64,000 bases of DNA from Magicicada septendecula. Taxonomy: Eukaryota > Arthropoda > Insecta > Hemiptera > Cicadidae. Shown one piece after another: positions 10,302-21,095 of this stretch; positions within the stretch are counted from its first letter, which is position 1; the number at the start of each line of letters is the position of its first letter. Location of the stretch: positions 197,512,134 to 197,576,133 of the forward strand of contig CM068373.1 in assembly GCA_034769895.1 (NCBI GenBank), given 5' to 3'. A program made the position numbers and the translations under genes. Below the pieces are notes generated by a model. The model ran no database searches, was not told the origin of the DNA, and saw only the letters and a list, made by a program, of their open reading frames with translations.

Positions 10302-12351
10302 ATGGAAGAGGGATTAAATAATAAACTCAAGGAATTAATAGAAGGAACAAGAAATAAAAATAAAGAAAAAGATAAAGAAATAAAATTTGCTGAAAAAGTA
10401 TTAAATTTAACAGAAACAAAGTTTACAGAAAATGAACATAAATTATTAGGGAAAAGTTTAAAATAGCAACAAAAACAAACATAGATAAAGAAAATACAAT
10501 AATAGAATGTGAAGAAATAATCGATAAAATAAAAAATGAAGAAACTAAAAAACAATTAAGAAGTGAAGTAAAAGAAATAGTAGAAAAAATATGTAAGAAA
10601 AACAAAAATGTAAGAAATAAAAACGAAACACAAATAAAAAGAAATATAAGAGAATTATAAAAGAAAATCACGGAGAACAATTTGATAGTTATAAAAGCCG
10701 ATAAAGGTAATACAGCAGTGGTAATGAACAAAAGAGATTATATCGAAAAAGCAGAACAATTTATACAAAAAGGACCATATAAAGAAATAAAATATGATTA
10801 CACAAGTAAATTTCAAGCACAAACAAAGAAATTGATAAAAAAGACAACATATTTAACAGAATGGCAAAAGAAACAAAAAATAGAACATAATCCTGAAGCT
10901 CCAAAATTTAAATGTCAAATTAAGTTACATAAAAAAGAAATGCCATTAAGACCTATAGTATCATTTATAAATTCGCCAACATACAAAATATCAAAAGAAA
11001 TAAGTAAAAGAATCAAAATGGCATATGAAAAAGAAGAAATCCACAGCATAGAAAATAGTAAAAAGGTAATAGAAAGATTAAAAGAAATTACCATAACAAA
11101 TAAGACAAAATTAATGTCATTAGATATAAAAGATATGTACACCAACATACCAATAGCAAAAACAGTAGAAATAATAAAGAAAAACAAATTAAGTAATGTA
11201 GAATGGAAAAACGAAATAATAGAAGGATTAGAATTATGCCTAAGCCAGAACTACTTCAGATTTAATAACAAATTTTACATACAAGAAAATGGATTACCAA
11301 TGGGATCACCGCTTTCACCATTAATGGCAGAGATATTCATGAATAGCTTTGAAATCAAAATTTTAAAAGATATAGATAAAGAAAGAAGAATTAAAAAATG
11401 GATCAGGTATGTAGATGACATAATAATAGTTTGGGAAGGTGAAGTAAATGAATTTAAAAAATTTACGGAACAACTAAATAACATAGAAAAAACAATAAAA
11501 TTTCAAGAAGAAATTGGAGGATTAGAAATTAATTTCCTGGATATCAATATAAAAATTGAAGATAACAAACTCAAATTCGATATATATAGGAAAGAAACAT
11601 ACTCAGATTTAATAATTCCACAAGAATCATATCATCCAGTCAATTATAAAATGGCAGCATTAAATTCATTTTGCTATAGAGCTATAAATTATCTAGAAAA
11701 TGAAGAACTCAAACAAAAAGAATTAAAGAAAATACAACAAATAGCAAAAAATAATAATTACAACCCTAAAATAATTAATAGAATAGTTAAGAAAATAGAG
11801 GAAAATAAAGAAATAGAAAATAACAAAAAAGAAAAAACAAATGAAGAAAAGAAATATAAAGGAGCAATAACATACATAGGATATCAAACAAAAATGTTAC
11901 AAAAATGTTTCGAAAAATATGAAATACAGATAGGAATAAAGAAAACGAAAAATGTATTCGAATATATAAAAAATGATAAAACAGAAGAAATTCCATTAAC
12001 AGAAAAAGCGGCGTATACAAATTAAAATGTGGGGAATGTAATAAGATATATCTGGGCGAAACTGGAAGAAAATTTAAAATTAGAATGAATGCACACGCAA
12101 AAGGAGAAGGGGTTAGAGTAACGAACTCACTATATGCAAGACATTTCAACGAATCAGGCCATAAATTCATAAATCCCAATGAAAATATGGAAATAATCAA
12201 AATAGAAAACAATCCGCAAAAAAGAAAATTAATAGAAGAACTAGAAATACTTAAAGTTAAAAAAGAAGATAAAAATAAATTAATGAATATAAAAGTGGAT
12301 TTTACAAATGAAGAAATATTTTATTATATATTAAACAATAAACAAAAATAA
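10302..12351 (+). pseudogene. PLE-1 reverse transcriptase with GIY-YIG endonuclease (broken)
   Basis: A Penelope-type polyprotein copies its RNA at the target with the RT, while the C-terminal GIY-YIG nuclease nicks DNA. The first ATG is at 10,302. That frame stops after 54 codons (TAG 10,464), and the downstream frame resumes through a frameshift near 10,455. A TAA at 10,658-10,660 precedes the long RT frame (10,682-12,025, 447 codons). In it are KADKGNTAVV, the palm motif LDIKDMYTNIP, QENGLPMGSPLSP and the catalytic RYVDDIIIV. A further frameshift at about 12,003 moves the GIY-YIG domain to another frame: GVYKLKCGECNKIYLGETGR, then ARHFNESGH, ending at 12,351. Three or more lesions make it inactive. 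Lysine-, asparagine- and isoleucine-rich composition follows the A-rich strand. Confidence 0.92.
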
Positions 12352-12544
12352 ATTAAAATAATAAGAATAACACACTAAAAAATGACGAAATGTAAAAGGT
12401 TACAAAAAAAAAAAAAAAAAAATTATAAGTCAAGAATGAAGAAATTAACGGGAGATTCTTAAAACAATTTGACGGACGTTATAAAACTGCCTAACGGAAA
12501 AAGGTAGACAAAGTTCCCGTGAAGAGCGGTAGCAGCTAGAACCA

Positions 12545-12701
12545 ATAGGAGGGGCGATGACATAAGGGGAGGGGCCTAAAGTATAAAAGCCTACAACGTA
12601 CAGTTGATAGACGTTGTTTAAGACCTGAAGATGTCAGTAATGACGAAAAGCTTAGTCGAACAATAAAAAATTATAGCAGTTAGCAAATTCATAAAAGAAA
12701 T
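12545..12701 (-). repeat. PLE-1 terminal repeat, right (inverted)
   Basis: The partner of 10,115-10,271. It includes the GGGGAGGGGCC tract near 12,563 and a hammerhead-like core at 12,625-12,648. Confidence 0.92.
12625..12648 (+). ncRNA. Hammerhead-ribozyme-like core, PLE-1 right repeat
   Basis: The plus-strand copy of the same core: CTGAAGA at 12,625-12,631, stem GTCA/TGAC with GTAA loop at 12,633-12,644, GAAA at 12,645-12,648. Outer stems are unproven. Confidence 0.5.
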
Positions 12702-12713
12702 AATAGGTCTTTA
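12702..12713. repeat. Target-site duplication of PLE-1, right
   Basis: AATAGGTCTTTA, the right partner of 10,067-10,078. The interrupted satellite unit continues from here. Confidence 0.9.
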
Positions 12714-12953
12714 GTACTCAACAAAACAGAGCTGTATGCAAAAACGTATTTGATTCTGACTGAATTTGCGGCTCCTAAAGTTTGCCATAGAAAATACCCT
12801 TTTAAAACATAAAACGTTGCTGGTAAACTACCCCTTTCCCTTAACCGATCTTCACCAACACCAATAGGTATTGAGAACTCTACAATACAGGGCTGTATGC
12901 AAAACATCATTTGATTCTGTTTGAATTTGCGGCTGTTAACGTTTACCATAGAA
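12714..12953. repeat. Satellite array S10
   Basis: Completion of the unit broken by PLE-1 plus one further unit, running into block A copy 6. Confidence 0.88.
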
Positions 12954-13262
12954 AAATATTGGTATGGAGAACCATACATGACTTCCATGTTCTAAGATTA
13001 ATATTTAAAATCATATTCGAAATGAAATATTTCCATAGAAGCCACGCCTTTCTACTTATTGCTTCAGCATTAACCATAGTACTGTGGTCACTAACGTATA
13101 CCACCTCACGTTTTCGCACTCGATTTTCACCGATGATGGCAGTCGATGGCACTGCCGAAAAGTCTGATTTTGCAGAAAACATTGGACTACGGCTAACGAG
13201 CCCGGGAAGCAATTTTAACAAAAATCTACTTCTTTGTTGCCGATAACGTAGTACACATATAT
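12954..13262. repeat. Block A, copy 6
   Basis: Start of the second copy of the ~1.2-kb segment also seen at 8,364-9,570. The 16-bp palindrome is damaged here (ACCATAGTACTGTGGT). Confidence 0.8.
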
Positions 13263-13415
13263 AAAAAATTCTCCCCTACACCTTCAACTATAATTTTTAA
13301 TAATAGAAAATTACCCCCACCCAGTTCACCTAACCTCTTCATTTATAAATATTTCATCTACGTTTCTACAGTGGATTACTATGATCTTCTTATCAGGATA
13401 CTTTATTTATAAAAA
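13263..13415. repeat. Module X, copy 2
   Basis: Close match to 8,676-8,830, again between block A and satellite units. Confidence 0.75.
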
Positions 13416-15851
13416 TTAAGTACTTTACTCTTGTTAAATCATAAAATGCTTCAGGTAAACTACCCCTTTCTCTTAACCTATCTTCTCCAAAATCAACAGA
13501 CCTTCCGTCCTCTACAATTCAGGGAAGCATGCAAAAAATATTTGATTCTGTTTGAATGTGCGGCAGTTATCGTTCGTCATGGAAACATTTCTCTTGTTAC
13601 AACATAAAATGTTGCAGGTAAACTACCCCTTTCCCTTAACTGATCTTCACGAAAATCAATAGAGCTTGAGCTCTCTGCAACTCAGGGGGTGCAAAAAATT
13701 ATTTGATTCTCATTGAATTTTCGGCAGTTATCGTTCGTCATAAAAAATTACCCTTTTTAAAACATAAAACGTTGCTGATAAACTACCCCTTCCCTTAACC
13801 AATCTTCAACAAAATCAACAGACCTTGAGTTCTCTTTAGTTCAAAAAGGTATGCAAAAACCTAGTTGATTCTGTTTGAATTTACGGCAGTTATCGTTCGT
13901 CATATAAAAAATTACCCTTGATAAAACATAAAATGTTGCTGGTAAACTACCCCTTTCCCTTAACCGATCTTCACCAACACCAATACGTATTGAGAACTCT
14001 ACAATACAGGGCTGTATGCAAAACATCATTTGATTCTGTTTGAATTTGCGGCTGTTATCGTTTACTATAGAAAAAAATTACACTTGATAAAAAACCGTTG
14101 CTGGTAAACTACCCCTTTCCCTTAACCGATCTTCACCAAAAACGACAGGTCTTAGGTACTCAACAATTCAGGCTGGTATGCAAACAATTATTTGATTCTG
14201 TTTGAATTTGCGGCTGTTCTCGTTTGCCATAGAAAACACCCTTGATAAAACATAAAAGATTGCTGGTAAACTACCCTATTCCATTAACCGATCTTCACCA
14301 AAAACAATAGGTCTTGAGAACTTTACAATTCAGGGCTGTATGCAAAACATTAGTTGATTCTCTTTGAATTTACGGCAGTTATCGTTCGTCATAGAAAAAA
14401 TACCCTTGTTAAAACATAAAACGTTGCCGGTAAACTACCCCTTTCCCTTAACCGATCTTCAACAAAATCAACAGACCTTGAGTTCTGTATAATTCAAAAA
14501 GGTATGCAGAAGAGTAGTTGATTCTGTTTTAATGTACGGCAGTTATCGTTCGTCATAAAAAAATTACCCTTGATAAAACATAAAATGTTGCTGGTATACA
14601 ACCCTATTCCCTTGACCGATCTTCACCAAAACCAACAAGTCTTGAGAACTCTACACTTCAGGGCTGTATGCAAAACATCATTTGATTCTGTTTGAATTTG
14701 CGGCTGTTATCGTTTGCCATATAAAATACCCTTGATAAAACAAAAAACGTGTCTGCTAAAATACCCCTTTCCCTTAACCGATCTTCACCAAAAACTATAG
14801 TTCTTTAGTACTTAACAAAACAGGGCTGTATGCAAAAACGTATTTGATTCTGTTTGAATTTGCGGCTCTTATCGTTTGCCATAGAAAATACCCTTTTAAA
14901 ACATAAAACGTTGCCGGTAAACTACCCCTTTCCCTTAACCGATCTTCACCAACACCAACAGATATTGAGAACTCTACAATACAGGGCTGTATGCAAAACA
15001 TCATTTGATTCTGTTTGAATTTGCCGCTGTTATCGTTTACCATAGAAAAAAATTACCCTTGTTAAAAAACCGTTGCAGGTAAACTACCCTTAACTGATCT
15101 TCACCAAAAACGATAGGTCTTGAGAACTCTACAATTCAGGGTTGTATGTAAAAATACTATGTGATTTTGTTTGAATTTGCGGCTGTTATCGTTTGCCATA
15201 CAAAATACCCTTGATAAAACCAAAAACGTGGCTGGTAAACTACCCCTTTCCCTCAAACGATCTTTACCAAAAACAATAGGTCATTAGTACTCAATAAATC
15301 ATTGCTGTATGCAAAAACCTATTTGATTCTGTTTGAATTTGCGGCTCTTATCGTTTGCCATATAAAATACCCTTTTAAAACATAAAACGTTGCTGGTAAA
15401 CTACCCCTTCTCTTTAACCGATCTTCACCAAAACCAAAAGGTCTTGAGAACTCTACAATTCAGGGCAGTATACAAAACAGTATTTGATTATGTTTGAATT
15501 TGCGGCTGTTATCGTTTGCCATAGGAAATACCCTTGTTAAAACATAAAACGTTGCTAGTAAACTACCCCTTTACCTTAACCGATCTGTACCAAAATCAAC
15601 AGATCTTAAGAACTCTACAATTCAGGGCTGTATGCGAAACATTATTTGATTCTGTTTGAATTTGCGGCTGTTATCGTTTGCCAAACAAACAAAATTACCC
15701 ATGATAAAAAACACCGTTGCAGGTAAACTACCCCTTTCCCTTAACCGATCTTCACCAAAAACAACAGGTCGCGAGTACTCTACAAATCAGGGCTGTATGC
15801 AAAAAATTATTTGAGTCTGTTTGAATTTGCGGCTGTTATCGTTTGCCATAG
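13416..15851. repeat. Satellite array S11 (about fifteen units)
   Basis: The longest uninterrupted run of ~160-bp units in the window. The first ~750 bp repeat 8,831-9,570. Later units vary mainly in the ACCCTTGATAAAAC region and in the trinucleotide after GATTCTGTTTGAATTTGCGGC. Confidence 0.9.
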
Positions 15852-15894
15852 AAAAAAATCTACAGACACAGACACACACACAAACACACACACA

Positions 15895-15951
<57 letters not shown>

Positions 15952-16069
15952 TTCGAAAAATGACTTTTTTCATGTTTTGAGTGTAGTACAATCAGAATCT
16001 GCAATAATCTCAAACACGATTTTTTTTGCCATCAACATACTTCCATTTCCTTAAGGAACATGGAAGTAA
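15852..16069. repeat. Tail module T, copy 6 (longest CA tract)
   Basis: The microsatellite (about 15,862-15,951) is here mostly pure CA. The conserved ~110-bp stretch and the closing palindrome (about 16,039-16,069) follow. Confidence 0.87.
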
Positions 16070-16879
16070 AAATTACCCTTGATAAAAAACCGTTGCCGGT
16101 AAACTACCCCTTTCCCTTAACCGATCTTCAACATAAACGATAGGTCCTGAGAACTCTACAATTCAGGGCTGTATGTAAAATATTATATGATTTTGTTTGA
16201 ATTTGCGGCTTTTATCGTTTGCCATACAAAATACCCTTGATAAAACAAAAAACGTGGCCGATAAACTACCCCTTTCCCTTAAACGATCTTCACCAAAAAC
16301 AATAGGTCTTTAGTACTCAAGAAATCAGGGCTGTATACAAAAACGTATTTGATTCTGTTTTAATTTGCGGCTCTTATCGTTTGCCATAGGAAATACCCTT
16401 TTAAAACATAAAACGTTGCCGGTAAACTACCCCTTTCCCTTAACCGATCTTCACCAAAACCAAAACTTCTTGAGAACTCTACAATTCAGGGCAGTATGCA
16501 AAACATTATTTGATTATGTTTGAATTTGCGGCTTTTATCGTTTGCCATATAAAATACCCTGGTTAAAACATAAAACGTTGCTGGTAAACTACCCCTTTCC
16601 CTTAACCGATCTTTACCAAAATCAACAGATCTTGAGAACTCTACAATTCAGGGCTGCGTGCGAAACATTATTTGATTTTGTTTGAATTTGCGGCTGTTAT
16701 CGTTTGCCAAACAAACAAAATTACCATTGATAAAAAAAACCGTTGCAGGTAAACTACCCCTTTCCCTCAACCGATCTTCACCAAAAACAATAGGTCGAGA
16801 GTACTCTTCAAATCAGAGCTGTATGCAAAACATTATTCGGTTCTGTTTGAATTTGCGGCTGTTATCGTTAGCCATAAAA
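16070..16879. repeat. Satellite array S12 (five units)
   Basis: The last run of ~160-bp units. It begins directly after a tail palindrome and ends in tail T copy 7. Confidence 0.9.
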
Positions 16880-17067
16880 AAAATCTACAAACAGACAGAC
16901 AGACGGACAGACAGACACACAGACACACAGACACACACACAGACACTTTTCGAAAAACGACTTTTTTTCATGTTTTGAGTGTAGTACAATCAGGATCTGC
17001 AATAATCTCGAACACGATTTTTTTTGCCATCACCATACTTCCATTTCCTTAAGGAACATGGAAGTAA
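16880..17067. repeat. Tail module T, copy 7 (right edge of satellite domain)
   Basis: CAGA-rich microsatellite (about 16,885-16,950), conserved stretch and palindrome at about 17,037-17,067. No satellite sequence is seen to the right of this point. Confidence 0.87.
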
Positions 17068-17257
17068 AATGACATTAGTCTCAATAAGTAAAAAAAAAGA
17101 ATTTCCTAAATACACATTTGAAACACATATTTCCTTCCTTTCGATTTAAAAATAAAAATATTGTAAGTGGGTTACACAAGGAATTAGCTTATCACTAACA
17201 TAAAGCTGCTTACAAAAAATCCGTGTCGATAAAATCTAAACTCGATCATTACATTAC

Positions 17258-17268
17258 TTAGTTATGAA
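17258..17268. repeat. Probable target-site duplication of PLE-2, left
   Basis: TTAGTTATGAA is identical to 21,085-21,095. The last two bases of the right arm overlap the right copy, so the exact edge is uncertain by 1-2 bases. Confidence 0.7.
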
Positions 17269-17372
17269 TATTTTATTTTGTTTTTATATAGTATCCAAGT
17301 CACTTTTTCACAATAATTTAATTACCTTGTATCCGTCAGTGACTTCGTTCTAGCGTTTTTTATATAGACGCG

Positions 17373-17398
17373 TTTCGTGACATGTGTCACATCATCAG
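17373..17398 (-). ncRNA. Hammerhead-ribozyme-like core, PLE-2 left arm
   Basis: Read on the minus strand: CTGATGA, one extra T, a GTGAC/GTCAC stem with ACAT loop, then GAAA. It mirrors the right-arm copy. Confidence 0.55.
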
Positions 17399-17569
17399 TA
17401 ATCCTCGTCAAATGTTAAAATTCACATAAAACACATAAAAACACATTTGCACATATTTACTAAATTACAATAACGACACACACATAACACGATGTAACTT
17501 CGGCTTCGTTGGACCGGTCCGACCGCGCGTGTAGTTGCCGAGCCACTAATTGAACTAAGCCAATCCTTA

Positions 17570-18774
17570 TCACCAGTCATTTCCGTCATGCGCGATTATA
17601 TTTAGGGCTGTATCATATAGTGAGTGAGATTGAAACCTTAATTGTTCGTTTAATATACTGTTATTGTTGATATTCTTGTCTTTAAATGATTTATAAATCT
17701 CAAACTCCTCGAGAGCGTCCATTAACCTACCCTTACCGCATACATGGATTGTTTTGAAACTAGTATTGAAATCTGTGTAATTATGGTTATGCATCATTAG
17801 ATGGCGCGCATAATTAGATTTGGTCTTGTCTAAATCATTCCTTGGTAGATGTTCTTTGTATCTTTTCAAGAAAGACTTGCCAGTTTGACCCAGATAGAAA
17901 CAATCACAATCATCACATGACATCCTGTAAACACCTGTTTTCTCTTCTAACGGGAATGGTTGTTTTATGCGTAACAAATTAGAAATATTATTATTTGTTT
18001 TAAACGCGACTTTTATATTGAATTTAGAGAACACATTGGATATAATGTTAGGTAAAAGGCTACCGTACACTGTCGTTATATACTTTTTATTATTATTTTT
18101 ATTATTGTTAACTTTATTATCATCGATGGTATTATGGTGGGATCTAGTTTTATATAGGTGTCGCTTAAGAAGTCTATCTATCATCGAACTCTTGTACCCA
18201 TTCGCTATTGCTATGTGCCTTATTATATCCAATTCGTCCTGAAAGTCCTTTTGGTTAAGTGGAATCGTTACCAACCTATGAACAAAACTGTTGTAAGCCG
18301 CCATTTTCTGACTATATGGGTGATGAGAATCGGCGTGTATTGTAATATCTGTGGTGGTGGGTTTCCTATATATTTTATATTGAAATTTATTAAGATACTT
18401 TGTAACAGTCAGGTCCAAAAAATTGAGTTTATTGTCAACCTCTGTTTCGAGGGTAAATTGTATGTTCTTGCTAAGGCTGTTCAAATAATGTTTCAATTTC
18501 TCTATCTGCCGTAGCGTGCCATTAAAAATTATAAAGGTGTCGTCTACATATCGTGCATAGAATTTAATATTATTATAAAATTTGTTATTCTCTGAGAACA
18601 TGTAAGTATTTTCAAAATGATGCAAGTATAAATCCGCCAGCAGTCCTGAAAGTGGCGAACCCATTGCGAGACCAAACTCTTGTAGGTAAAAATTATTATT
18701 AAAAGTGAAGTAATTCTGCTTCAACAGGACATTCAACAATAAAATTAACTCATCTATTTGTTTGTGATTCAGCT
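17570..18774 (-). pseudogene. PLE-2 left copy: C-terminal RT and GIY-YIG (5' truncated)
   Basis: The minus-strand frame is open from the arm junction (18,774) to the stop at 17,570. It holds EFGLAMGSPLSGLLADLY, the catalytic YARYVDDTFIIF, a thumb-like region, and the GIY-YIG domain (GVYRMSCDDCDCFYLGQTGK, then YARHLMMHNH). The N-terminal half of the protein, including the first catalytic Asp motif, was never included, so the copy cannot work alone. No stop or frameshift was seen in what remains. The methionine start sometimes drawn at 18,739 is a TTG codon and is not meaningful. Confidence 0.9.
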
Positions 18775-20828
18775 ATATTTGCACAAACATAAGTTTTACA
18801 CACGCATATCTAATCAAACTTCGATCGTCTTTGATAAAGAAGAATTGGACTTACTCAACAAGGGTTTAAAATATAATATTCCACCCAACTTACGTAATAA
18901 TAACCGCTTTATCAATGAGATTGCTAATATGGAAGCAGCCATTAAAACTGTACCCGACCATCAAATACAAAACGAATTACGTGCGTTAATGAATGTTAAA
19001 CTAAATAAACGTATTAAGCTTAATAAACCACTGACAACATACCGTAAACATGCCACAGAAACCAAAATATTAGGACAAATTAAAGACAAACTTACTTCTA
19101 ATAATGCCGTGATCACTAAAGCCGATAATGGGAACACAATTGTCATATTAGATACACAGGTCTATAATAACAAAGTACTTGAATTTATAGATAACAATAA
19201 CATTCGGACATTGAACAGTGACCCCACCAATGAATACGTCAAACAGCTAAATGGTATTATTAATCGTTGCGGTAGTTTTTTTGATGATAATGTTCGCCGT
19301 TATATAAAACCAATAAATGCACGCGCCCCGCAGCTCACGGGACTACCGAAGATACATAAGGCAAATATTCCTGTCAGACCCCTCATAAATTACACATCTG
19401 CACCTGGCTATAAGACGGCAAAGAAATTATATCATATTATTAAAAATAGTAACGTTTTAAAAAATAATCACAGCATAAAAAATAATATTGACTTTATTAA
19501 AAGGGTCCAGGATATCGAACTCTTACCTACGTACAAAATCGCTTCATTTGACATTGTCAATTTATACACAAACGTGCCGGTTCATGACACAATTTCAATT
19601 GTAAAATCTCATTGAAGGTGAGAAGCTGAATCACAAACAAATAGATGAGTTAATTTTATTGTTGAATGTCCTGTTGAAGCAGAATTACTTCACTTTTAAT
19701 AATAATTTTTACCTACAAGAGTTTGGTCTCGCAATGGGTTCGCCACTTTCAGGACTGCTGGCGGATTTATGCTTGCATCATTTTGAAAATACTTACATGT
19801 TCTCAGAGAATAACAAATTTTATAATAATATTAAATTCTATGCACGATATGTAGACGACACCTTTATAATTTTTAATGGCACGCTACGGCAGATAGAGAA
19901 ATTGAAACATTATTTGAACATCCTTAGCAAGAACATACAATTTACCCTCGAAACAGAGGTTGACAATAAACTCAATTTTTTGGACCTGACTGTTACAAAG
20001 TATCTTAATAAATTTCAATATAAAATATATAGGAAACCCACCACCACAGATATTACAATACACGCCGATTCTCATCACCCATATAGTCAGAAAATGGCGG
20101 CTTACAACAGTTTTGTTCATAGGTTGGTAACGATTCCACTTAACCAAAAGGACTTTCAGGACGAATTGGATATAATAAGGCACATAGCAATAGCGAATGG
20201 GTACAAGAGTTCGATGATAGATAGACTTCTTAAGCGACACCTATATAAAACTAGATTCCACCATAATACCATCGATGATAATAAAGTTAACAATAATAAA
20301 AATAATAATAAAAAGTATATAACGACAGTGTACGGTAGCCTTTTACCTAACATTATATCCAATGTGTTCTCTAAATTCAATATAAAAGTCGCGTTTAAAA
20401 CAAATAATAATATTTCTAATTTGTTACGCATAAAACAACCATTCCCGTTAGAAGAGAAAACAGGTGTTTACAGGATGTCATGTGATGATTGTGATTGTTT
20501 CTATCTGGGTCAAACTGGCAGGTCTTTCTTGAAAAGATACAAAGAACATCTACCAAGGAATGATTTAGACAAGACCAAATCTAATTATGCGCGCCATCTA
20601 ATGATGCATAACCATAATTACACAGATTTCAATACTAGTTTCAAAACAATCCATGTATGCGGTAAGGGTAAGTTAATGGACGCTCTCGAGGAGTTTGAGA
20701 TTTATAAATCATTTAAAGACAAGAATATCAACAATAACAGTATATTAAACGAACAATTAAGGTTTCAATCTCACTCACTATATGATACAGCCCTAAATAT
20801 AATCGCGCATGACGGAAATGACTGGTGA
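18775..20828 (+). pseudogene. PLE-2 right copy: reverse transcriptase with GIY-YIG endonuclease (one frameshift)
   Basis: The N-terminal part lies in the unique centre (to 19,615). It has TKADNGNTIVI, GLPKIHKANIPVRPLINY and the palm motif SFDIVNLYTNVPVHDT with the first catalytic Asp. A one-base shift at about 19,600-19,612 puts a TGA at 19,613. The second frame then runs open to 20,828 with GLAMGSPLSG, YVDDTFIIF and a complete GIY-YIG domain (GVYRMSCDDCDCFYLGQTGR). The true N-terminus is uncertain, because the frame is open back to the arm junction and no good ATG context lies near it. It may be slightly 5' truncated. Apart from the single frameshift it is close to intact, unlike PLE-1. Confidence 0.9.
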
Positions 20829-21086
20829 TAAGGATTGGCTTAGTTCAATTAGTGGCTCGGCAACTACACGCGCGGTCGGACCGGTCCAACGAAGCCGAAG
20901 TTACATCGTGTTATGTGTGTGTCGTTATTGTAATTTAGTAAATATGTGCAAATGTGTTTTTATGTGTTTTATGTGAATTTTAACATTTGACGAGGATTAC
21001 TGATGATGTGACACATGTCACGAAACGCGTCTATATAAAAAACGCTAGAACGAAGTCATTGACGGATACAAGGTAATTAAATTATT
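19624..21086 (+). repeat. PLE-2 right inverted arm (1,463 bp)
   Basis: The partner of 17,312-18,774. The inner edge falls at the self-complementary AGCT preceding GAATCACAAACAAATAG. The spacer between the arms is 849 bp. Confidence 0.93.
21000..21025 (+). ncRNA. Hammerhead-ribozyme-like core, PLE-2 right arm
   Basis: CTGATGA at 21,000-21,006, one extra T, a 5-bp stem (21,008-21,012 with 21,017-21,021), and GAAA at 21,022-21,025. A possible stem III is GCGT/ACGC (21,027-21,030 with about 21,041-21,044), followed by TA. Stem I is not evident. PLE-1 has the same layout, including the extra T. Confidence 0.55.
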
Positions 21087-21095
21087 AGTTATGAA
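21085..21095. repeat. Probable target-site duplication of PLE-2, right
   Basis: TTAGTTATGAA, the partner of 17,258-17,268. Confidence 0.7.

Larger units (their letters stand above)
10079..12701 (+). mobile_element. Penelope-like element PLE-1
   Basis: A 2.6-kb element inserted inside a satellite unit and flanked by a 12-bp direct repeat. It has 157-bp terminal repeats in inverted orientation (10,115-10,271 and 12,545-12,701), a 36-bp extra tail at the left end only, and an RT plus GIY-YIG coding region. Inverted terminal repeats and a short one-sided extension are established features of Penelope-like elements. The coding strand is very rich in A. The terminal repeats differ at only about two positions by eye, yet the coding region carries at least three breaks. 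Confidence 0.93.
17312..18774 (-). repeat. PLE-2 left inverted arm (1,463 bp)
   Basis: The reverse complement of 19,624-21,086, with exactly equal length and no indels seen. The encoded proteins differ at only about five residues, so the arms are nearly identical. Confidence 0.93.
17269..21084 (+). mobile_element. Penelope-like element PLE-2, inverted dimer
   Basis: Two copies of one Penelope-like element lie head to head. The right copy (plus) holds the RT and GIY-YIG coding region. The left copy (minus) has the same 3' 1,463 bp but stops inside the RT. An 11-bp direct repeat TTAGTTATGAA (17,258-17,268 and 21,085-21,095) flanks the whole structure, so it was probably inserted as one unit. 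A left-only extension of 43 bp (17,269-17,311) parallels the 36-bp tail of PLE-1. A 5'-truncated inverted partner copy is a known arrangement for these elements. Confidence 0.9.

Noticed and set aside
10268-10731. Minus-strand phenylalanine-rich membrane-like frames opposite PLE-1
   Set aside because: They are complements of the A-rich coding strand. Poly-F/L/I content is the expected shadow.
1-17067. CRISPR-like array
   Set aside because: The repeats are long (~160 bp), directly adjacent without unique spacers, and the context is eukaryotic transposons.
18158-18514. Frames antisense to the PLE-2 RT on both arms (also 19,884-20,240)
   Set aside because: They are mirror images of the coding strand with no domain of their own, and occur twice only because the arms are copies.
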